The notes beneath the pieces were generated by a model that was not told the DNA's origin, ran no database searches, and was given only the letters and a program-made list of their open reading frames with translations. This document shows positions 7,936 to 17,466 of a DNA stretch of 64,000 bases, piece after piece. Position 1 is the first letter of the stretch. Every line of letters begins with the position of its first letter. The position numbers were made by a program, and so were the translations under genes. Location: the NCBI GenBank assembly GCA_002213445.1, contig NJIE01000008.1:372001-436000 (forward strand), read 5' to 3'. The DNA comes from Xenophilus sp. AP218F (GTDB lineage: Bacteria > Pseudomonadota > Gammaproteobacteria > Burkholderiales > Chromobacteriaceae).

Positions 7936-9056
7936 GCGGCGCGAGCGGGCGGCGGCTGTGGGCCTTGTGCCGCAAGGAAAGCTTCCAGATCGTGCGCGAC
8001 CCCAGCAGCGTGCTGATCGCCTTCATCCTGCCGGTGATGCTGCTGTTCGTCATGGGCTACGCGGTCAATCTGGACGCGGCGCACGTGCGCATCGGCCTGT
8101 TGCTGGAAGATCGCGGCGCGGCGGCGGCGCGACTGGCCGACGCCTTCGGCGGCTCCGCCGGCTTCGAGGTGCGTCCGGCGGCCAGCCGCGGCCAGTTGCT
8201 GGCGGACATGAGCGCCGGCAGGATACGCGGCGCGGTGGTGATTCCCTCCGACTTCAGCGCGCGCTGGCAGCGCGGCGACGCGCCGACGGCCCAGGTGCTG
8301 ACCGACGGCGCGGAACCTAATACCGCCAGCTTCATCGCCGCCTACGCCGAGGCCGCCTGGCGGCATTGGCAAGCGCAGATGGCCGAGGACGCCGGCCAGC
8401 CGGCCGCGCCGGCGTTGACGGTGGAGCAGCGCGTCTGGTTCAACCCCAGCGCCGAAAGCCGCAATTTTCTGGTGCCGGGCACCATCGCCGTGGTGATGAC
8501 CATCATCGGCGCGCTGCTGACCTCGCTGGTGGTGGCGCGGGAATGGGAGCGCGGCACGATGGAAGCGCTGCTGGCCACGCCGGTGACCAAGGTCGAGCTG
8601 TTGCTGTCAAAGATGCTGCCGTATTACCTGCTGGGCATCGCCGCCATGCTGTTGTGCCTGCTGGTGGCGGTGGGGGTGATGGGCGTGCCGTTCCGCGGCT
8701 CGCTGCCGGCGCTGTTCGGCGTATCCACGCTGTTTCTCGGCAACGCGCTGGGCCTGGGGTTATTCCTGTCCACCGTCACCCGCAACCAGTTCAACGCCGC
8801 CCAGGCCGCGCTGACCGCCGGCTACCTGCCGGCGCTGATGCTGTCGGGCTTCGTGTTCGAGATCGCCAGCATGCCGCAGCCCTTGCAGTGGCTGACCCAC
8901 ATCATTCCGGCCCGCTACTTCGCCAGTTCGCTGCAAACGCTGTTTCAGGCTGGCGTGATTCCCGGCGTGCTGCTGTTCAACGTCCTTTGCCTGACCCTGC
9001 TGGCCTGCTTCTGGCTGGGCCTTACCGCCGCCAAGACGCGGCGCACTCTGGATTGA
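7932..9056 (+). CDS. ybhS: ABC-2 type permease subunit (YbhS-like)
   Basis: This 374-aa inner-membrane subunit has one helix near the N terminus (VLIAFILPVMLLFVMGYAV), a periplasmic domain of about 130 residues, then five helices beginning at the VPGTIAVVMTIIGALLTSLV segment. That is the ABC2_membrane_3 pattern. A characteristic cytoplasmic AREWERGTMEALLATPVT segment lies between helices. The start overlaps the ATPase stop (ATGA). It is expected to pair with the following YbhR-like subunit as a heterodimeric channel energised by YbhF. The transported compound cannot be deduced. Confidence 0.87.
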   Translation: MSGASGRRLWALCRKESFQIVRDPSSVLIAFILPVMLLFVMGYAVNLDAAHVRIGLLLEDRGAAAARLADAFGGSAGFEVRPAASRGQLLADMSAGRIRGAVVIPSDFSARWQRGDAPTAQVLTDGAEPNTASFIAAYAEAAWRHWQAQMAEDAGQPAAPALTVEQRVWFNPSAESRNFLVPGTIAVVMTIIGALLTSLVVAREWERGTMEALLATPVTKVELLLSKMLPYYLLGIAAMLLCLLVAVGVMGVPFRGSLPALFGVSTLFLGNALGLGLFLSTVTRNQFNAAQAALTAGYLPALMLSGFVFEIASMPQPLQWLTHIIPARYFASSLQTLFQAGVIPGVLLFNVLCLTLLACFWLGLTAAKTRRTLD

Positions 9057-9060
9057 CGCC

Positions 9061-10152
9061 ATGTGGCAACGACTGATGCGTTTGATCGTGAAGGAACTGC
9101 AGGCGCTGGCCGGCAACGCCCAGGGGCGCTTGCTGCTGATCGTGCCGGTGATCTTGCAGGTGATCGTGTTTCCGTTCGCGGCGACGCTGGAGGTGCGCAA
9201 CGCCACGCTGGCGATTTACAACCAGGACGGCGGCGCGGTGACGGTGGAGCTGACGGCGCGGCTGTCGCGCGCCGCCGCGTTCAGCCGCATCGTGATGGTC
9301 AGGGATCAGCCTCGGCTGCGGCAGTTGCTGGACGATCAGGAAGCGCTGCTGGCGGTGGTGTTCCCGCCGGATTTCTCGCGCAAGCTGGCGCAAGGCGTCG
9401 GCGCGCCGGCGCAGATCATCGTCGACGGCCGGCGTTCCAACAGCGGGCAGATCGCCAGCGCCTACGTCGGCCAGGTGCTGGCCGATTACGCCGCAGAGGG
9501 GCGGGGCGGGCAGCCGCGGCTGGCGCTGCGCAATCTGTACAACCCCAATCTGGAGTTCCGCTGGCACGTGCTGCCCAGCCTGGTGGCCATCATCACCACC
9601 ATAGGCTGTCTGATCGTCACCGCGCTGTCGGTGGCGCGCGAACGCGAGGAGGGCTCATTCGACCAGTTGCTGGTGTCGCCGCTGACGCCGGCCTACATCA
9701 TGGCGGGCAAGGCGGCGCCGGGGGTGCTGGTGGCGCTGGGGCAGGGCAGCTTCATCGCGCTGGCGGCCGTGTGGGCCTACGGCGTGCCGTTTACCGGCTC
9801 CATCCCGCTGCTGTTGATTGGCATGGCTTGCTACGGCCTGGCGCTGGCGGGCATCGGCTTGTTCATCTCCTCGATCTCGTCCACCCAGCAGCAGGCTTTT
9901 CTCGGCGTGTTCGCCTTCATGGTGCCGGCGGTCATCCTGTCCGGCTACGTCTCCCCGATCGAGAACATGCCGGCGCCGCTGCAGTGCCTGGCCATGCTCA
10001 ATCCGCTGGCCTACTTCATTCCCATGCTCAAGGGGCTGTTTCTAAAAGGCTTTGGCCTGTTCGATGTCTGGCCCTGTCTGTGGCCCTTGTTGCTGATCGC
10101 CTTGCTGACGCTGTCTTCCGCGCTGTGGATGTTCCGGCGGCATGTCGCCTGA
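9061..10152 (+). CDS. ybhR: ABC-2 type permease subunit (YbhR-like)
   Basis: This 363-aa protein has the same architecture as the preceding subunit: an N-terminal helix, a periplasmic domain, and five C-terminal helices. It carries the matching SVAREREEGSFDQLLVSPLT segment. It follows after a 4-base gap and is the last gene of the operon. The family is the second permease of the Ybh exporter. No clear terminator is visible downstream; about 180 AT-richer bases separate it from the next gene. Confidence 0.87.
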   Translation: MWQRLMRLIVKELQALAGNAQGRLLLIVPVILQVIVFPFAATLEVRNATLAIYNQDGGAVTVELTARLSRAAAFSRIVMVRDQPRLRQLLDDQEALLAVVFPPDFSRKLAQGVGAPAQIIVDGRRSNSGQIASAYVGQVLADYAAEGRGGQPRLALRNLYNPNLEFRWHVLPSLVAIITTIGCLIVTALSVAREREEGSFDQLLVSPLTPAYIMAGKAAPGVLVALGQGSFIALAAVWAYGVPFTGSIPLLLIGMACYGLALAGIGLFISSISSTQQQAFLGVFAFMVPAVILSGYVSPIENMPAPLQCLAMLNPLAYFIPMLKGLFLKGFGLFDVWPCLWPLLLIALLTLSSALWMFRRHVA

Positions 10153-10329
10153 GCCTGGCCGCGGGCAAAGAACGGCAGCCTGGGATTCTATGCCCCGGCA
10201 GATGGTTGCCGCACATAATGTTTTAATGCGAATTGATTCCGGTCAATCGCCTCAGCAGACTAAATTGCAGATGCAAGTGACAAATTGTTAAGGTTTGTTC
10301 ACATTCAACTGCAAATGAGGTGTGCTCCC

Positions 10330-11430
10330 ATGAAAGCCGGTTTCAGCAGAAGAAACGCATTGTTGTTGAGCGCGATGAGTTTGGCGTTGACGGCCTGCCT
10401 CGGCGGCGGTTCCGACGCCGACTCCAGCCAGGCGCAGCCTTACGGCAGCATGGCCGCCAAGGAGATGCGCGCGCTGGCGCAGGATTACAGCGGCCGGATC
10501 GTGGGCACGGCCCAGGGCGACAAGGCGGCGGCTTATCTGCAGTCGCGGCTGCAGGCCATGGGCTACGCGGTGCAATTGCAACCCTTTACCTTCACGACCA
10601 AGGCCGGCGTGAGCTATAGCAGCGTCAATGTCGTCGCCACCAAGCCCGGCAGCAGCGGCAAGACCGTCATCGTCGGCGCGCACTACGACAGCTCCAACGC
10701 CTATCTGGGCGCCAGCGCCCAAGGATCCCTGATGCCGGCCTTGCAAGGCCTGGACGACAACGCTTCCGGCGTGGGCGTGCTGCTGGAGCTGGCCAGCCGC
10801 CTCAAAAACACGGCGACCGCAGACACCATCCAGTTTGTTTCTTTCGGCGCCGAAGAAATGGGCTTGCGCGGCTCCGCCGCCTATCTCGCGCAGATGAGCG
10901 ACGCCGACAAGAAGGCCACCCGTCTGATGGTGAACATGGATAGCCTGATCACCGGCGACACGATGTATTTCCATGCCGGCAAAGTCTCCACCGCCGCCAA
11001 CGCCAAAGCGGGGGCGGCGCGCGACCTGGCTTTGCAGCTGGCGCGCCAGTACGGCATTCAAGCCGAAACCAATCCGGGGCTGGACGCCGCGTATCCCGCG
11101 GGAACCGGTTGCTGTTCGGATCAGGAAACCTTCGACGCGGCAGGCATTCCGGTACTGGCGGTGGAGGCCACCAACTGGAAGGTGGGCGATAACGACGGCT
11201 ATCAGCAGGTGGCGGATGTCAGCCTGTTCCCCGCGCTGGCCTACCTGAAAGCCAGCGGCGCCAGCGCCAATACGCCTGCCGGCGCCACCTGGCACAACCC
11301 GGTTTACGACAACGTCGCCTATCTTGAAGCCAAGCTGCCGGGTCGAGTGGCGCAGCGCGCGGCGGATTTCAGCCGCATCCTGACGCCGCTCATCGCCGAC
11401 GTCGCCAACGGCAAGCTGGCCTTGCAATAG
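10330..11430 (+). CDS. M28-family zinc aminopeptidase lipoprotein (Iap-like)
   Basis: This 366-aa protein begins with a lipoprotein signal: a basic MKAGFSRR, a hydrophobic stretch, and a lipobox ending LTAC, so it is probably lipid-anchored in the cell envelope. The catalytic domain shows M28 metal ligands in GAHYDS, GLDDNASG and FGAEEMGLRGS, and the later Asp of MVNMDS. The usual final SDH motif reads CCSDQETF, lacking the histidine. The C-terminal WHNPVYDN may supply it, as in proteins resembling E. coli Iap, the alkaline-phosphatase isozyme-conversion aminopeptidase. I chose ATG 10330 because GAGGTG lies eight bases upstream and the lipoprotein signal then starts at residue 1. Confidence 0.82.
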   Translation: MKAGFSRRNALLLSAMSLALTACLGGGSDADSSQAQPYGSMAAKEMRALAQDYSGRIVGTAQGDKAAAYLQSRLQAMGYAVQLQPFTFTTKAGVSYSSVNVVATKPGSSGKTVIVGAHYDSSNAYLGASAQGSLMPALQGLDDNASGVGVLLELASRLKNTATADTIQFVSFGAEEMGLRGSAAYLAQMSDADKKATRLMVNMDSLITGDTMYFHAGKVSTAANAKAGAARDLALQLARQYGIQAETNPGLDAAYPAGTGCCSDQETFDAAGIPVLAVEATNWKVGDNDGYQQVADVSLFPALAYLKASGASANTPAGATWHNPVYDNVAYLEAKLPGRVAQRAADFSRILTPLIADVANGKLALQ

Positions 11431-11451
11431 ACGGCGCGGCATGAGCGCAGT

Positions 11452-13041
11452 TTAGCGATACGCCTCGGCGCAAGCGGCGATGGCCGGATCGCTGCCCAGT
11501 TGCAGGCAGTGTCTGGCGTCGCCGCTTTTCTTGCGCGGCGCGCTCGGCGCGGCGGCGGGTTTGGCGCTGGGCAGAGCGGCCGCCGGCTTGGCGGCGACTG
11601 GAGCGGTTGGAGCGGCGGCAGCCGGCCGATCCGCAGACGCGGGGGCTGGCGCGATGGCGGGGGCCGGCGCGGGGGACTCGCCGGGGATCGCCGGCAGCTT
11701 GCCGCCGGGAACGAAGGGCTGTCCGTTCACCTGCATGCCCTTGGCGTTGAAGGTCAGCGTGCTGCTCAACTCCTTGCCGTTGTCCTTGAGCAGCCCCTGC
11801 GCGACCAAACCCTGCAGGGCGGCGTCGGCGGCGCGGGCGCGATCGGCCAGCTGGCTGTGATTCAAGGCGTCAAGCAGCTTGCGGTCCATGCGCGCCTCCA
11901 GTTCGCCGCTGGCGCGGCTTTGCAGCGCGGGCAGGGCGGCGAGCGACTTGAATGCGTCCGGCGGCAGATTCTTGCCGTCGAAGGACAGGCTCAGGCGGCT
12001 ATGCCAACTGCCCTGCGGCAGGCTGAAGCTGAAATCGTCGACATGGAAGCCGGGCGAGTGCCGCAGCAGACCGCCTGCCGCTTGCAGCAAGGCTTCCAGG
12101 TCCGCGCCAGGATCCGTGGCTTTGCCTGCGGCCTGGCGCTGTTGCAGCGTCTTGAGCTGTTTTTGCAGCGCCAGAAACGCCGCCTTGTTCAGGTTGAGGT
12201 AAGAAAAGTCGAATTTCAGGTTGCTCAGCCGCAGCGGTTTGGGGCCGCTCAGCTGGCTGCCGGCCAGGCGGTTCTGATAGTAGATGTCGACGCTGTCGCC
12301 CTGATCGCGAACCTCGGCGTCCACAGTCAGGCCATCGGCCTGGAACAGCGTTTTGCCGCCCTGCTGGATATGAAAGCTCGCCAGCTGGCCGTGCTGGCGC
12401 GAGGCCCACGGCTGATCGGCTTGCTGCGCCGGGTGGGCGACGCCTTCTCCGGCCAGCTGATTGAATTGCGCGACGAGGGGCGCGCCGCCGGCGGCCGGGG
12501 CGAATTGCAGCTGCGCGCCGGCGGCATCGAAGCGGTATCTCAGCGGCTGTCCCTGGCGGCGATGCAGGGCGGCGTTCAGTTGCCTGATCGAGAGCCGCAA
12601 GCCATGGCTGTCGCTCCAGCTGAAGGCGGGGATCGATGCGCGCGTCACGGTTTCGCCGTCCATGCCTTTGACGCTGACGATGTCGGCCTGGATGGGCAGG
12701 CCGGCCGGATTGCCGGCGCCGTCGATCAGGCTGGGCGCGATGCGCGTTTCGCTCCAGCGCGAGAAGGGGATGGCGAACTGGTTGATGCGGTAATCCAGCG
12801 CCAGCGCGACGCCCCGCTTGCCGAAAGCCGGGGCGTAAACGACGCGGGCTTCGCTGAAAAACCAGCCCCGCTCCAGCTTCGCCAGGCGCACGCTAAACGG
12901 CAGGCCGGCGTCCTGGCCCAGTTGTTCCACTTGCTCGCGCAGCTCGTCTTCGGCTTGCTTTCCCACCATGTAAGGGACGATCAAGCCCCAGCCGGCAACC
13001 GCGATGATCCCCAGTCCCGTCAGCAGTTTTCGCGCGCTCAT
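11452..13041 (-). CDS. DUF945 (YdgA-like) envelope protein with Cys-containing C-terminal tail
   Basis: This 529-aa protein has one N-terminal membrane helix (residues 5-25) and a DUF945 body, recognisable from the MVGKQAEDELREQV start and the KLERGWFFSEARVVY segment. The body ends near residue 440. A proline/alanine-rich linker of about 60 residues follows, and then a short tail with two cysteines (HCLQL... IAACAEAYR). DUF945 proteins are single-pass envelope proteins of unknown function. The gene is convergent with the M28 peptidase, with only 21 bases between stop codons and no visible terminator. The tail looks like an added module. Confidence 0.75.
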   Translation of the reverse strand: MSARKLLTGLGIIAVAGWGLIVPYMVGKQAEDELREQVEQLGQDAGLPFSVRLAKLERGWFFSEARVVYAPAFGKRGVALALDYRINQFAIPFSRWSETRIAPSLIDGAGNPAGLPIQADIVSVKGMDGETVTRASIPAFSWSDSHGLRLSIRQLNAALHRRQGQPLRYRFDAAGAQLQFAPAAGGAPLVAQFNQLAGEGVAHPAQQADQPWASRQHGQLASFHIQQGGKTLFQADGLTVDAEVRDQGDSVDIYYQNRLAGSQLSGPKPLRLSNLKFDFSYLNLNKAAFLALQKQLKTLQQRQAAGKATDPGADLEALLQAAGGLLRHSPGFHVDDFSFSLPQGSWHSRLSLSFDGKNLPPDAFKSLAALPALQSRASGELEARMDRKLLDALNHSQLADRARAADAALQGLVAQGLLKDNGKELSSTLTFNAKGMQVNGQPFVPGGKLPAIPGESPAPAPAIAPAPASADRPAAAAPTAPVAAKPAAALPSAKPAAAPSAPRKKSGDARHCLQLGSDPAIAACAEAYR

Positions 13042-13153
13042 ATCGGACGGCCTTGCAATGACAAATAATTTTCAGCATAGCAGCGCGGGGGTGGCGCTGG
13101 CCAGTTTCCGGCACCGAGGAGAGTCGGGAGGTCGGGGCAGGGTAGTCTGAAAA

Positions 13154-13199
13154 ACACCATATATTGATTCATGGCAAATTCAGGCACTACATTTTGCAA
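13154..13199. promoter_or_regulatory. two candidate NrdR boxes upstream of nrdDG
   Basis: ACACCATATATTGATT (13154-13169) and GCACTACATTTTGCAA (13184-13199) match the 16-base NrdR consensus (ACACTATATATAGTGT) at roughly 12 and 10 positions. They are offset by 30 bases, close to the three-helical-turn spacing NrdR needs. An overlapping TTGAT-N4-GGCAA (13164-13177) is a weak half-match to an FNR site. Confidence 0.45.
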
Positions 13200-13330
13200 A
13201 AATAGTCCGGACGCCGCCGGACGCATCGCTTAAAGTGTCGACTGCGTGAACCGGGCGACCTGCGCGCGCCCGGAATTTGAATCAACCGTTCGCCGTCGCC
13301 GGCGGACGACGAAAGGGAGAGCGGCCGACA

Positions 13331-15469
13331 ATGTTGCAAGTGATCAAGCGTGATGGAGCAGTGGTGGGTTTTGATATCGGCAAGATCGTCAACGCTTGCC
13401 AGAAAGCGGCCGCGGCGGCCGGCCACGCCGAACCGGCACGTTTGGCCATTGCCGTGGCCGCGCGCGTGGAGAGCGCCTGCCGCGAGCTGTCGTCCGACGG
13501 CCGGCTGGACATCCCCACCATCCAGAAAATGGTGGAAGACGCGCTGATGCACGACTACCCGGAGGTGGCGCGGCTGTACATCCAGTACCGCCACGATCGC
13601 GACACCATCCGCTCGCACGGCTCGGAGCTGCACGCCAAGCTGATGGGCCTGGTGCACAAGACCGACGAAGAGGCCACCACCGAAAACGCCAACAAGGACG
13701 CCAACGTCTTTCCGGTGATGCGCGATCTGATGGCCGGCATCGTTTCCAAGCAGTTCGCCAGCACCTTCCTGCCCAAGGACATCCTGGAAGCGCACAATAG
13801 CGGCGACATCCACTTCCACGATCTGGATTACTCGCCCTTCCTGCCGTTCACCAACTGCTGCCTGGTGGATCTGAAGGGCATGCTGGAGCAAGGGTTCCGC
13901 CTGGGCAACGCCCAGATCGAAAGTCCCAAGTCGGTGGGGGTGGCCTGCGCCGTCACCGCCCAGATCATCGCCCAGGTGGCCAGCCACCAGTACGGCGGCA
14001 CCACCATCCCCAATATCGACCAGACGCTGGCACCCTATGTGCGCAAGAGCTACCAGAAAAACCTGGCCGTCGCCCGCGAATACGGCATCGCCGAACCGGA
14101 GCGCTACGCCCGCGAGCGCACCGAGAAGGAAAGCTACGACGGCATCCAGGCCTGCGAGTATGAAATCAACACCCTGTTCAGCTCCAACGGCCAGCAACCC
14201 TTTGTCACCTTTTCCTTCGGCATGGGGACAAGCTGGGAAGAGCGCATCATCCAGCAGTCCATCCTCAAGGTGCGGATCAAGGGCCTGGGCAAGGAAGGCA
14301 TCACCCCGGTCTTCCCCAAACTGGTGATGTTCCTGGACGAAGGCGTCAACCTTAGGCCGGAAGACCCCAACTACGACATCAAGCAGCTGGCGCTGGAGTG
14401 CACGTCCAAGCGCATGTATCCGGACATCATTTCCGCCCGGCTCAACCGCCAGATCACCGGCTCGTCGGTGCCGGTGTCGCCGATGGGCTGCCGCAGCTTC
14501 CTGTCGGTATGGAAGGATGAAAACGGCCGAGAGGTGCTGGACGGCCGCAACAACCTGGGCGTGGTCAGCCTCAATCTGCCGCGCATCGCCATTCTGGCCC
14601 AGGGCGATCCGGCGCGTTTCATGCGCTTGCTGGACGAGCGGCTTGGCCTGTGCTTCCGCGCGCTGATGCTGCGCATCGACCGTTTGAAGGGGGTGACCGC
14701 CAACGTCGCGCCCATTCTCTATACCGAAGGCGCGTTCGGCGCGCGGCTGCAGCCGCAGGACGAGATTCTGGCGCTGTTCCGGGGCGGCCGCGCCTCGATC
14801 TCGCTGGGCTATATCGGCCTGCACGAGGTGGGGACCTTGCTGTTCGGCCGGCACCCTGCCGACAGCGCCGAGGCGCGCGACTTCCTGCGCGGCGTGGTGC
14901 GCGCCATGCGCGAGGCCAGCCGCGGCTGGACCCGCGAAACCGGCTTCGGCTTCTCCTTGTACTCCACGCCCAGCGAGTCGCTGTGCCACCGCTTCTGCAA
15001 GCTGGACGAGCAGCGCTTCGGCAGGATAGAGGACGTCACCGACAAGGGTTATTACACCAACTCCTTCCACCTGGACGTGTACCGCAAGGTCAACCCGTTT
15101 GAAAAAATAGACTTTGAAGCCGGCTACGCCGAACTGGCCAGCGGCGGCCACATCACCTATGTTGAGCTGCCGAACATGAAGCACAACCTCCAGGCGCTGG
15201 AGCGCATCTGGGATTACGCGGTGGAGCGGGTGCCTTACTTCGGCAGCAACACGCCGGTGGACGCTTGCGGCAAATGCGGCTTCATGGGCGAGGCGCTGGC
15301 CACCGCCGACGGCTTCCAGTGCCCGCAGTGCGGCAATCACGACAGCGCCTCGCTGTCGGTGACGCGTCGCGTCTGCGGCTATCTGGGCAGCCCCAACGCG
15401 CGGCCGTTCAACGCCGGCAAGCAGAAGGAAGTGATGCGCCGGGTCAAGCACTTCGGCAACGAACACTGA
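13331..15469 (+). CDS. nrdD: anaerobic ribonucleoside-triphosphate reductase (class III)
   Basis: This 712-aa glycyl-radical enzyme reduces NTPs to dNTPs without oxygen. It opens with an ATP-cone regulatory domain (VIKRDGAVVGFDIGKIVNAC). Near the C terminus are the zinc-binding CGKCGF...CPQCGN cysteines and the glycyl-radical loop RRVCGYLGSPNARPFNAGK, where the glycine of CGY carries the radical. The length equals that of E. coli NrdD. I chose ATG 13331 because GGGAG lies about ten bases upstream; upstream in-frame codons lack that support. It is followed after seven bases by its activase nrdG, and tandem NrdR-like boxes lie upstream. Confidence 0.95.
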   Translation: MLQVIKRDGAVVGFDIGKIVNACQKAAAAAGHAEPARLAIAVAARVESACRELSSDGRLDIPTIQKMVEDALMHDYPEVARLYIQYRHDRDTIRSHGSELHAKLMGLVHKTDEEATTENANKDANVFPVMRDLMAGIVSKQFASTFLPKDILEAHNSGDIHFHDLDYSPFLPFTNCCLVDLKGMLEQGFRLGNAQIESPKSVGVACAVTAQIIAQVASHQYGGTTIPNIDQTLAPYVRKSYQKNLAVAREYGIAEPERYARERTEKESYDGIQACEYEINTLFSSNGQQPFVTFSFGMGTSWEERIIQQSILKVRIKGLGKEGITPVFPKLVMFLDEGVNLRPEDPNYDIKQLALECTSKRMYPDIISARLNRQITGSSVPVSPMGCRSFLSVWKDENGREVLDGRNNLGVVSLNLPRIAILAQGDPARFMRLLDERLGLCFRALMLRIDRLKGVTANVAPILYTEGAFGARLQPQDEILALFRGGRASISLGYIGLHEVGTLLFGRHPADSAEARDFLRGVVRAMREASRGWTRETGFGFSLYSTPSESLCHRFCKLDEQRFGRIEDVTDKGYYTNSFHLDVYRKVNPFEKIDFEAGYAELASGGHITYVELPNMKHNLQALERIWDYAVERVPYFGSNTPVDACGKCGFMGEALATADGFQCPQCGNHDSASLSVTRRVCGYLGSPNARPFNAGKQKEVMRRVKHFGNEH

Positions 15470-15476
15470 GGCGGGC

Positions 15477-15926
15477 ATGAATTACGATCGCTACTACACT
15501 TGCGATCTGGTCAACGGCGAAGGGGTGCGCGTCACCCTGTTCGTCACCGGTTGCCAGCACGCCTGCGAAGGCTGCTACAACCCGGCCACCTGGGATCGCA
15601 AGGCGGGACGGCCGTTTACCGACGCGGCGCGCGAAGAGCTGCTGGCGCACTGCGCCCATCACGACGGGCTGAGCCTGTCCGGCGGCGACCCGCTGCATCC
15701 GGCCAATCGCGCCGACATTCTCGAGCTGTGCCGGCTGTTCAAGGCGCGCTACCCGGGCAAGAACATCTGGCTGTGGACCGGCTACCAGTACGAGGAAGTG
15801 GCGGAGCTGGACATCATGCGCTTCGTCGACGTGGTGATAGACGGCAAATATCGCCGCGATCTGCCCACGGTTCAGCCTTGGCGCGGCTCGGACAATCAGC
15901 GGCTGATCCGGCTGCGCGGCGAATGA
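15477..15926 (+). CDS. nrdG: anaerobic ribonucleotide reductase activating protein
   Basis: This 149-aa radical-SAM activase uses a 4Fe-4S cluster and S-adenosylmethionine to install the glycyl radical on NrdD. The cluster motif is seen as CQHACEGC (the CxxxCxxC of radical SAM enzymes), followed by SLSGGDPLHPAN, the SAM-binding GGDP loop. It has the short length typical of NrdG. It lies seven bases after nrdD and has a GAGGCGG ribosome site, so the two form one operon for DNA precursor synthesis under oxygen limitation. Confidence 0.95.
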   Translation: MNYDRYYTCDLVNGEGVRVTLFVTGCQHACEGCYNPATWDRKAGRPFTDAAREELLAHCAHHDGLSLSGGDPLHPANRADILELCRLFKARYPGKNIWLWTGYQYEEVAELDIMRFVDVVIDGKYRRDLPTVQPWRGSDNQRLIRLRGE

Positions 15927-16040
15927 GACAGTTTGTGCCATGCAGCGTTTAAAATAATAGCCATGAGTGAGCGGCTATGGTCTATTGGCGTTTTGCCACG
16001 GCGGTGCGGGCCACCCGGCTCCCAGCCTGCGGGAGATGCC

Positions 16041-17327
16041 ATGAATCAAACCATTGAACACGTCGCTTCCTATTACGCCCACAGCGCCAATGCCGCGCCT
16101 GCCCGCCCGCCGCTGGCGGGAAGCGTTCGCGCCGATGTCTGCGTGATCGGCGCGGGCTTCACCGGAATTTCCACGGCCTTGCACTTGGCCGAGGCCGGCT
16201 ACAAGGTGGCGGTGCTGGAATCCGCGCGAGTGGGCTGGGGCGCTTCCGGCCGCAACGGCGGCCAGATCGTCAACAGCTACAGCCGCGACATGGACGTGAT
16301 CGAGCGCCGCCACGGTCGCGAGGCTGCCCGGCTGCTGGGCGGCATGGCGTTCGAGGGCGGGCGCATCATTCGCGAGCGGGTGGAGCGTTACCGGATACAG
16401 TGCGACCTGAAGGACGGCAACGTCTTCGCCGCCCACACGGCCAAGCATCTGGCCGAATTGCGCGCCAAGGAAGCGTTGTGGCGGCGTTTCGGCCACGACG
16501 CGCTGGAACGGGTGGACCAGGCCGGCATGCGCCGGCTGGTGGATTCCGACCAATACTGCGGCGCCTTGCTCGACCGCTGGGGCGGCCATCTTCACCCGCT
16601 CAACCTGGTGCTGGGCGAGGCGGCGGCGCTGGAGTCGCTGGGCGGCGTGATCTACGAACAGTCGCCGGTGCGGGAGGTGGTGCCGGGCGCGGCGGCGATG
16701 GTGAATACCGACGCGGGCCAGGTGCGGGCCGATTTCGTGGTGGTGGCCGGCAACGCCTATCTTGGCGATCTGATTCCGGCGCTGGCCGAAAAGACCTTGC
16801 CTTGCGGCACCCAGGTCATCGCCACCGAGCCGCTGCCGGAGGCGCTGGCGCGCACGCTACTGCCGGGCGACAACTGCGTGGAAGACTGCAATTACCTGCT
16901 GGACTATTACCGCCTCACCGCCGACCATCGCCTGCTGTACGGCGGCGGCACCGTGTACGGCGCGCGCGACCCGGGCGCCATCGAACGCCTGATCCGTCCC
17001 AAGATGTTGAAGACCTTCCCCATGCTGGAGCGGGTCAAAGTGGAGTTCGCCTGGACCGGCAACTTCTCGCTGACGCTCAGCCGTCTGCCGCAGGCCGGCC
17101 GGCTTGGCGACAACATCTATTACTCGCAAGGCTGCAGCGGCCACGGCGTCACCTACACCCACCTGGCAGGGCGCATCCTGGCCGAGGCGATCCGCGGCCA
17201 GAGCGAACGCTTCGACGCTTTCGCCAAGCTGCCGCATTATCCTTTCCCGGGCGGGCAGCTGTTCCGCGTGCCGCTGTTGACGCTGGGCGCGTGGTGGTAC
17301 GGGCTGCGCGATCGTTTCGGTTGGTGA
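16041..17327 (+). CDS. puuB: gamma-glutamylputrescine oxidase
   Basis: This 428-aa FAD-dependent amine oxidase of the DAO family oxidises gamma-glutamylputrescine in the Puu putrescine-breakdown route. The FAD-binding Rossmann motif VIGAGFTGISTALHLAEAG lies near residue 38. The C-terminal half is strongly PuuB-like (RLLYGGGTVYGARDP, LSRLPQAGRLG, GHGVTYTHLAGR, LPHYPFPGG). ATG 16041 has GGGAG upstream, while earlier in-frame starts do not. No other puu genes are adjacent, so the rest of the pathway must be elsewhere. It could instead act on a related gamma-glutamyl amine. Confidence 0.87.
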   Translation: MNQTIEHVASYYAHSANAAPARPPLAGSVRADVCVIGAGFTGISTALHLAEAGYKVAVLESARVGWGASGRNGGQIVNSYSRDMDVIERRHGREAARLLGGMAFEGGRIIRERVERYRIQCDLKDGNVFAAHTAKHLAELRAKEALWRRFGHDALERVDQAGMRRLVDSDQYCGALLDRWGGHLHPLNLVLGEAAALESLGGVIYEQSPVREVVPGAAAMVNTDAGQVRADFVVVAGNAYLGDLIPALAEKTLPCGTQVIATEPLPEALARTLLPGDNCVEDCNYLLDYYRLTADHRLLYGGGTVYGARDPGAIERLIRPKMLKTFPMLERVKVEFAWTGNFSLTLSRLPQAGRLGDNIYYSQGCSGHGVTYTHLAGRILAEAIRGQSERFDAFAKLPHYPFPGGQLFRVPLLTLGAWWYGLRDRFGW

Positions 17328-17466
17328 CGGCGGCGCGGGTTTGGCGCGCGGGGACAAGTCCGGTAAGATTGCGGCCGATTCTCGTTTACCAGACGGCCAT
17401 CCGGCCGCGCGCCCCTTGTCCTGCGTCGATTGTTCCTGCCGGCGCGACGTTTCTGCGGAGTGATTC

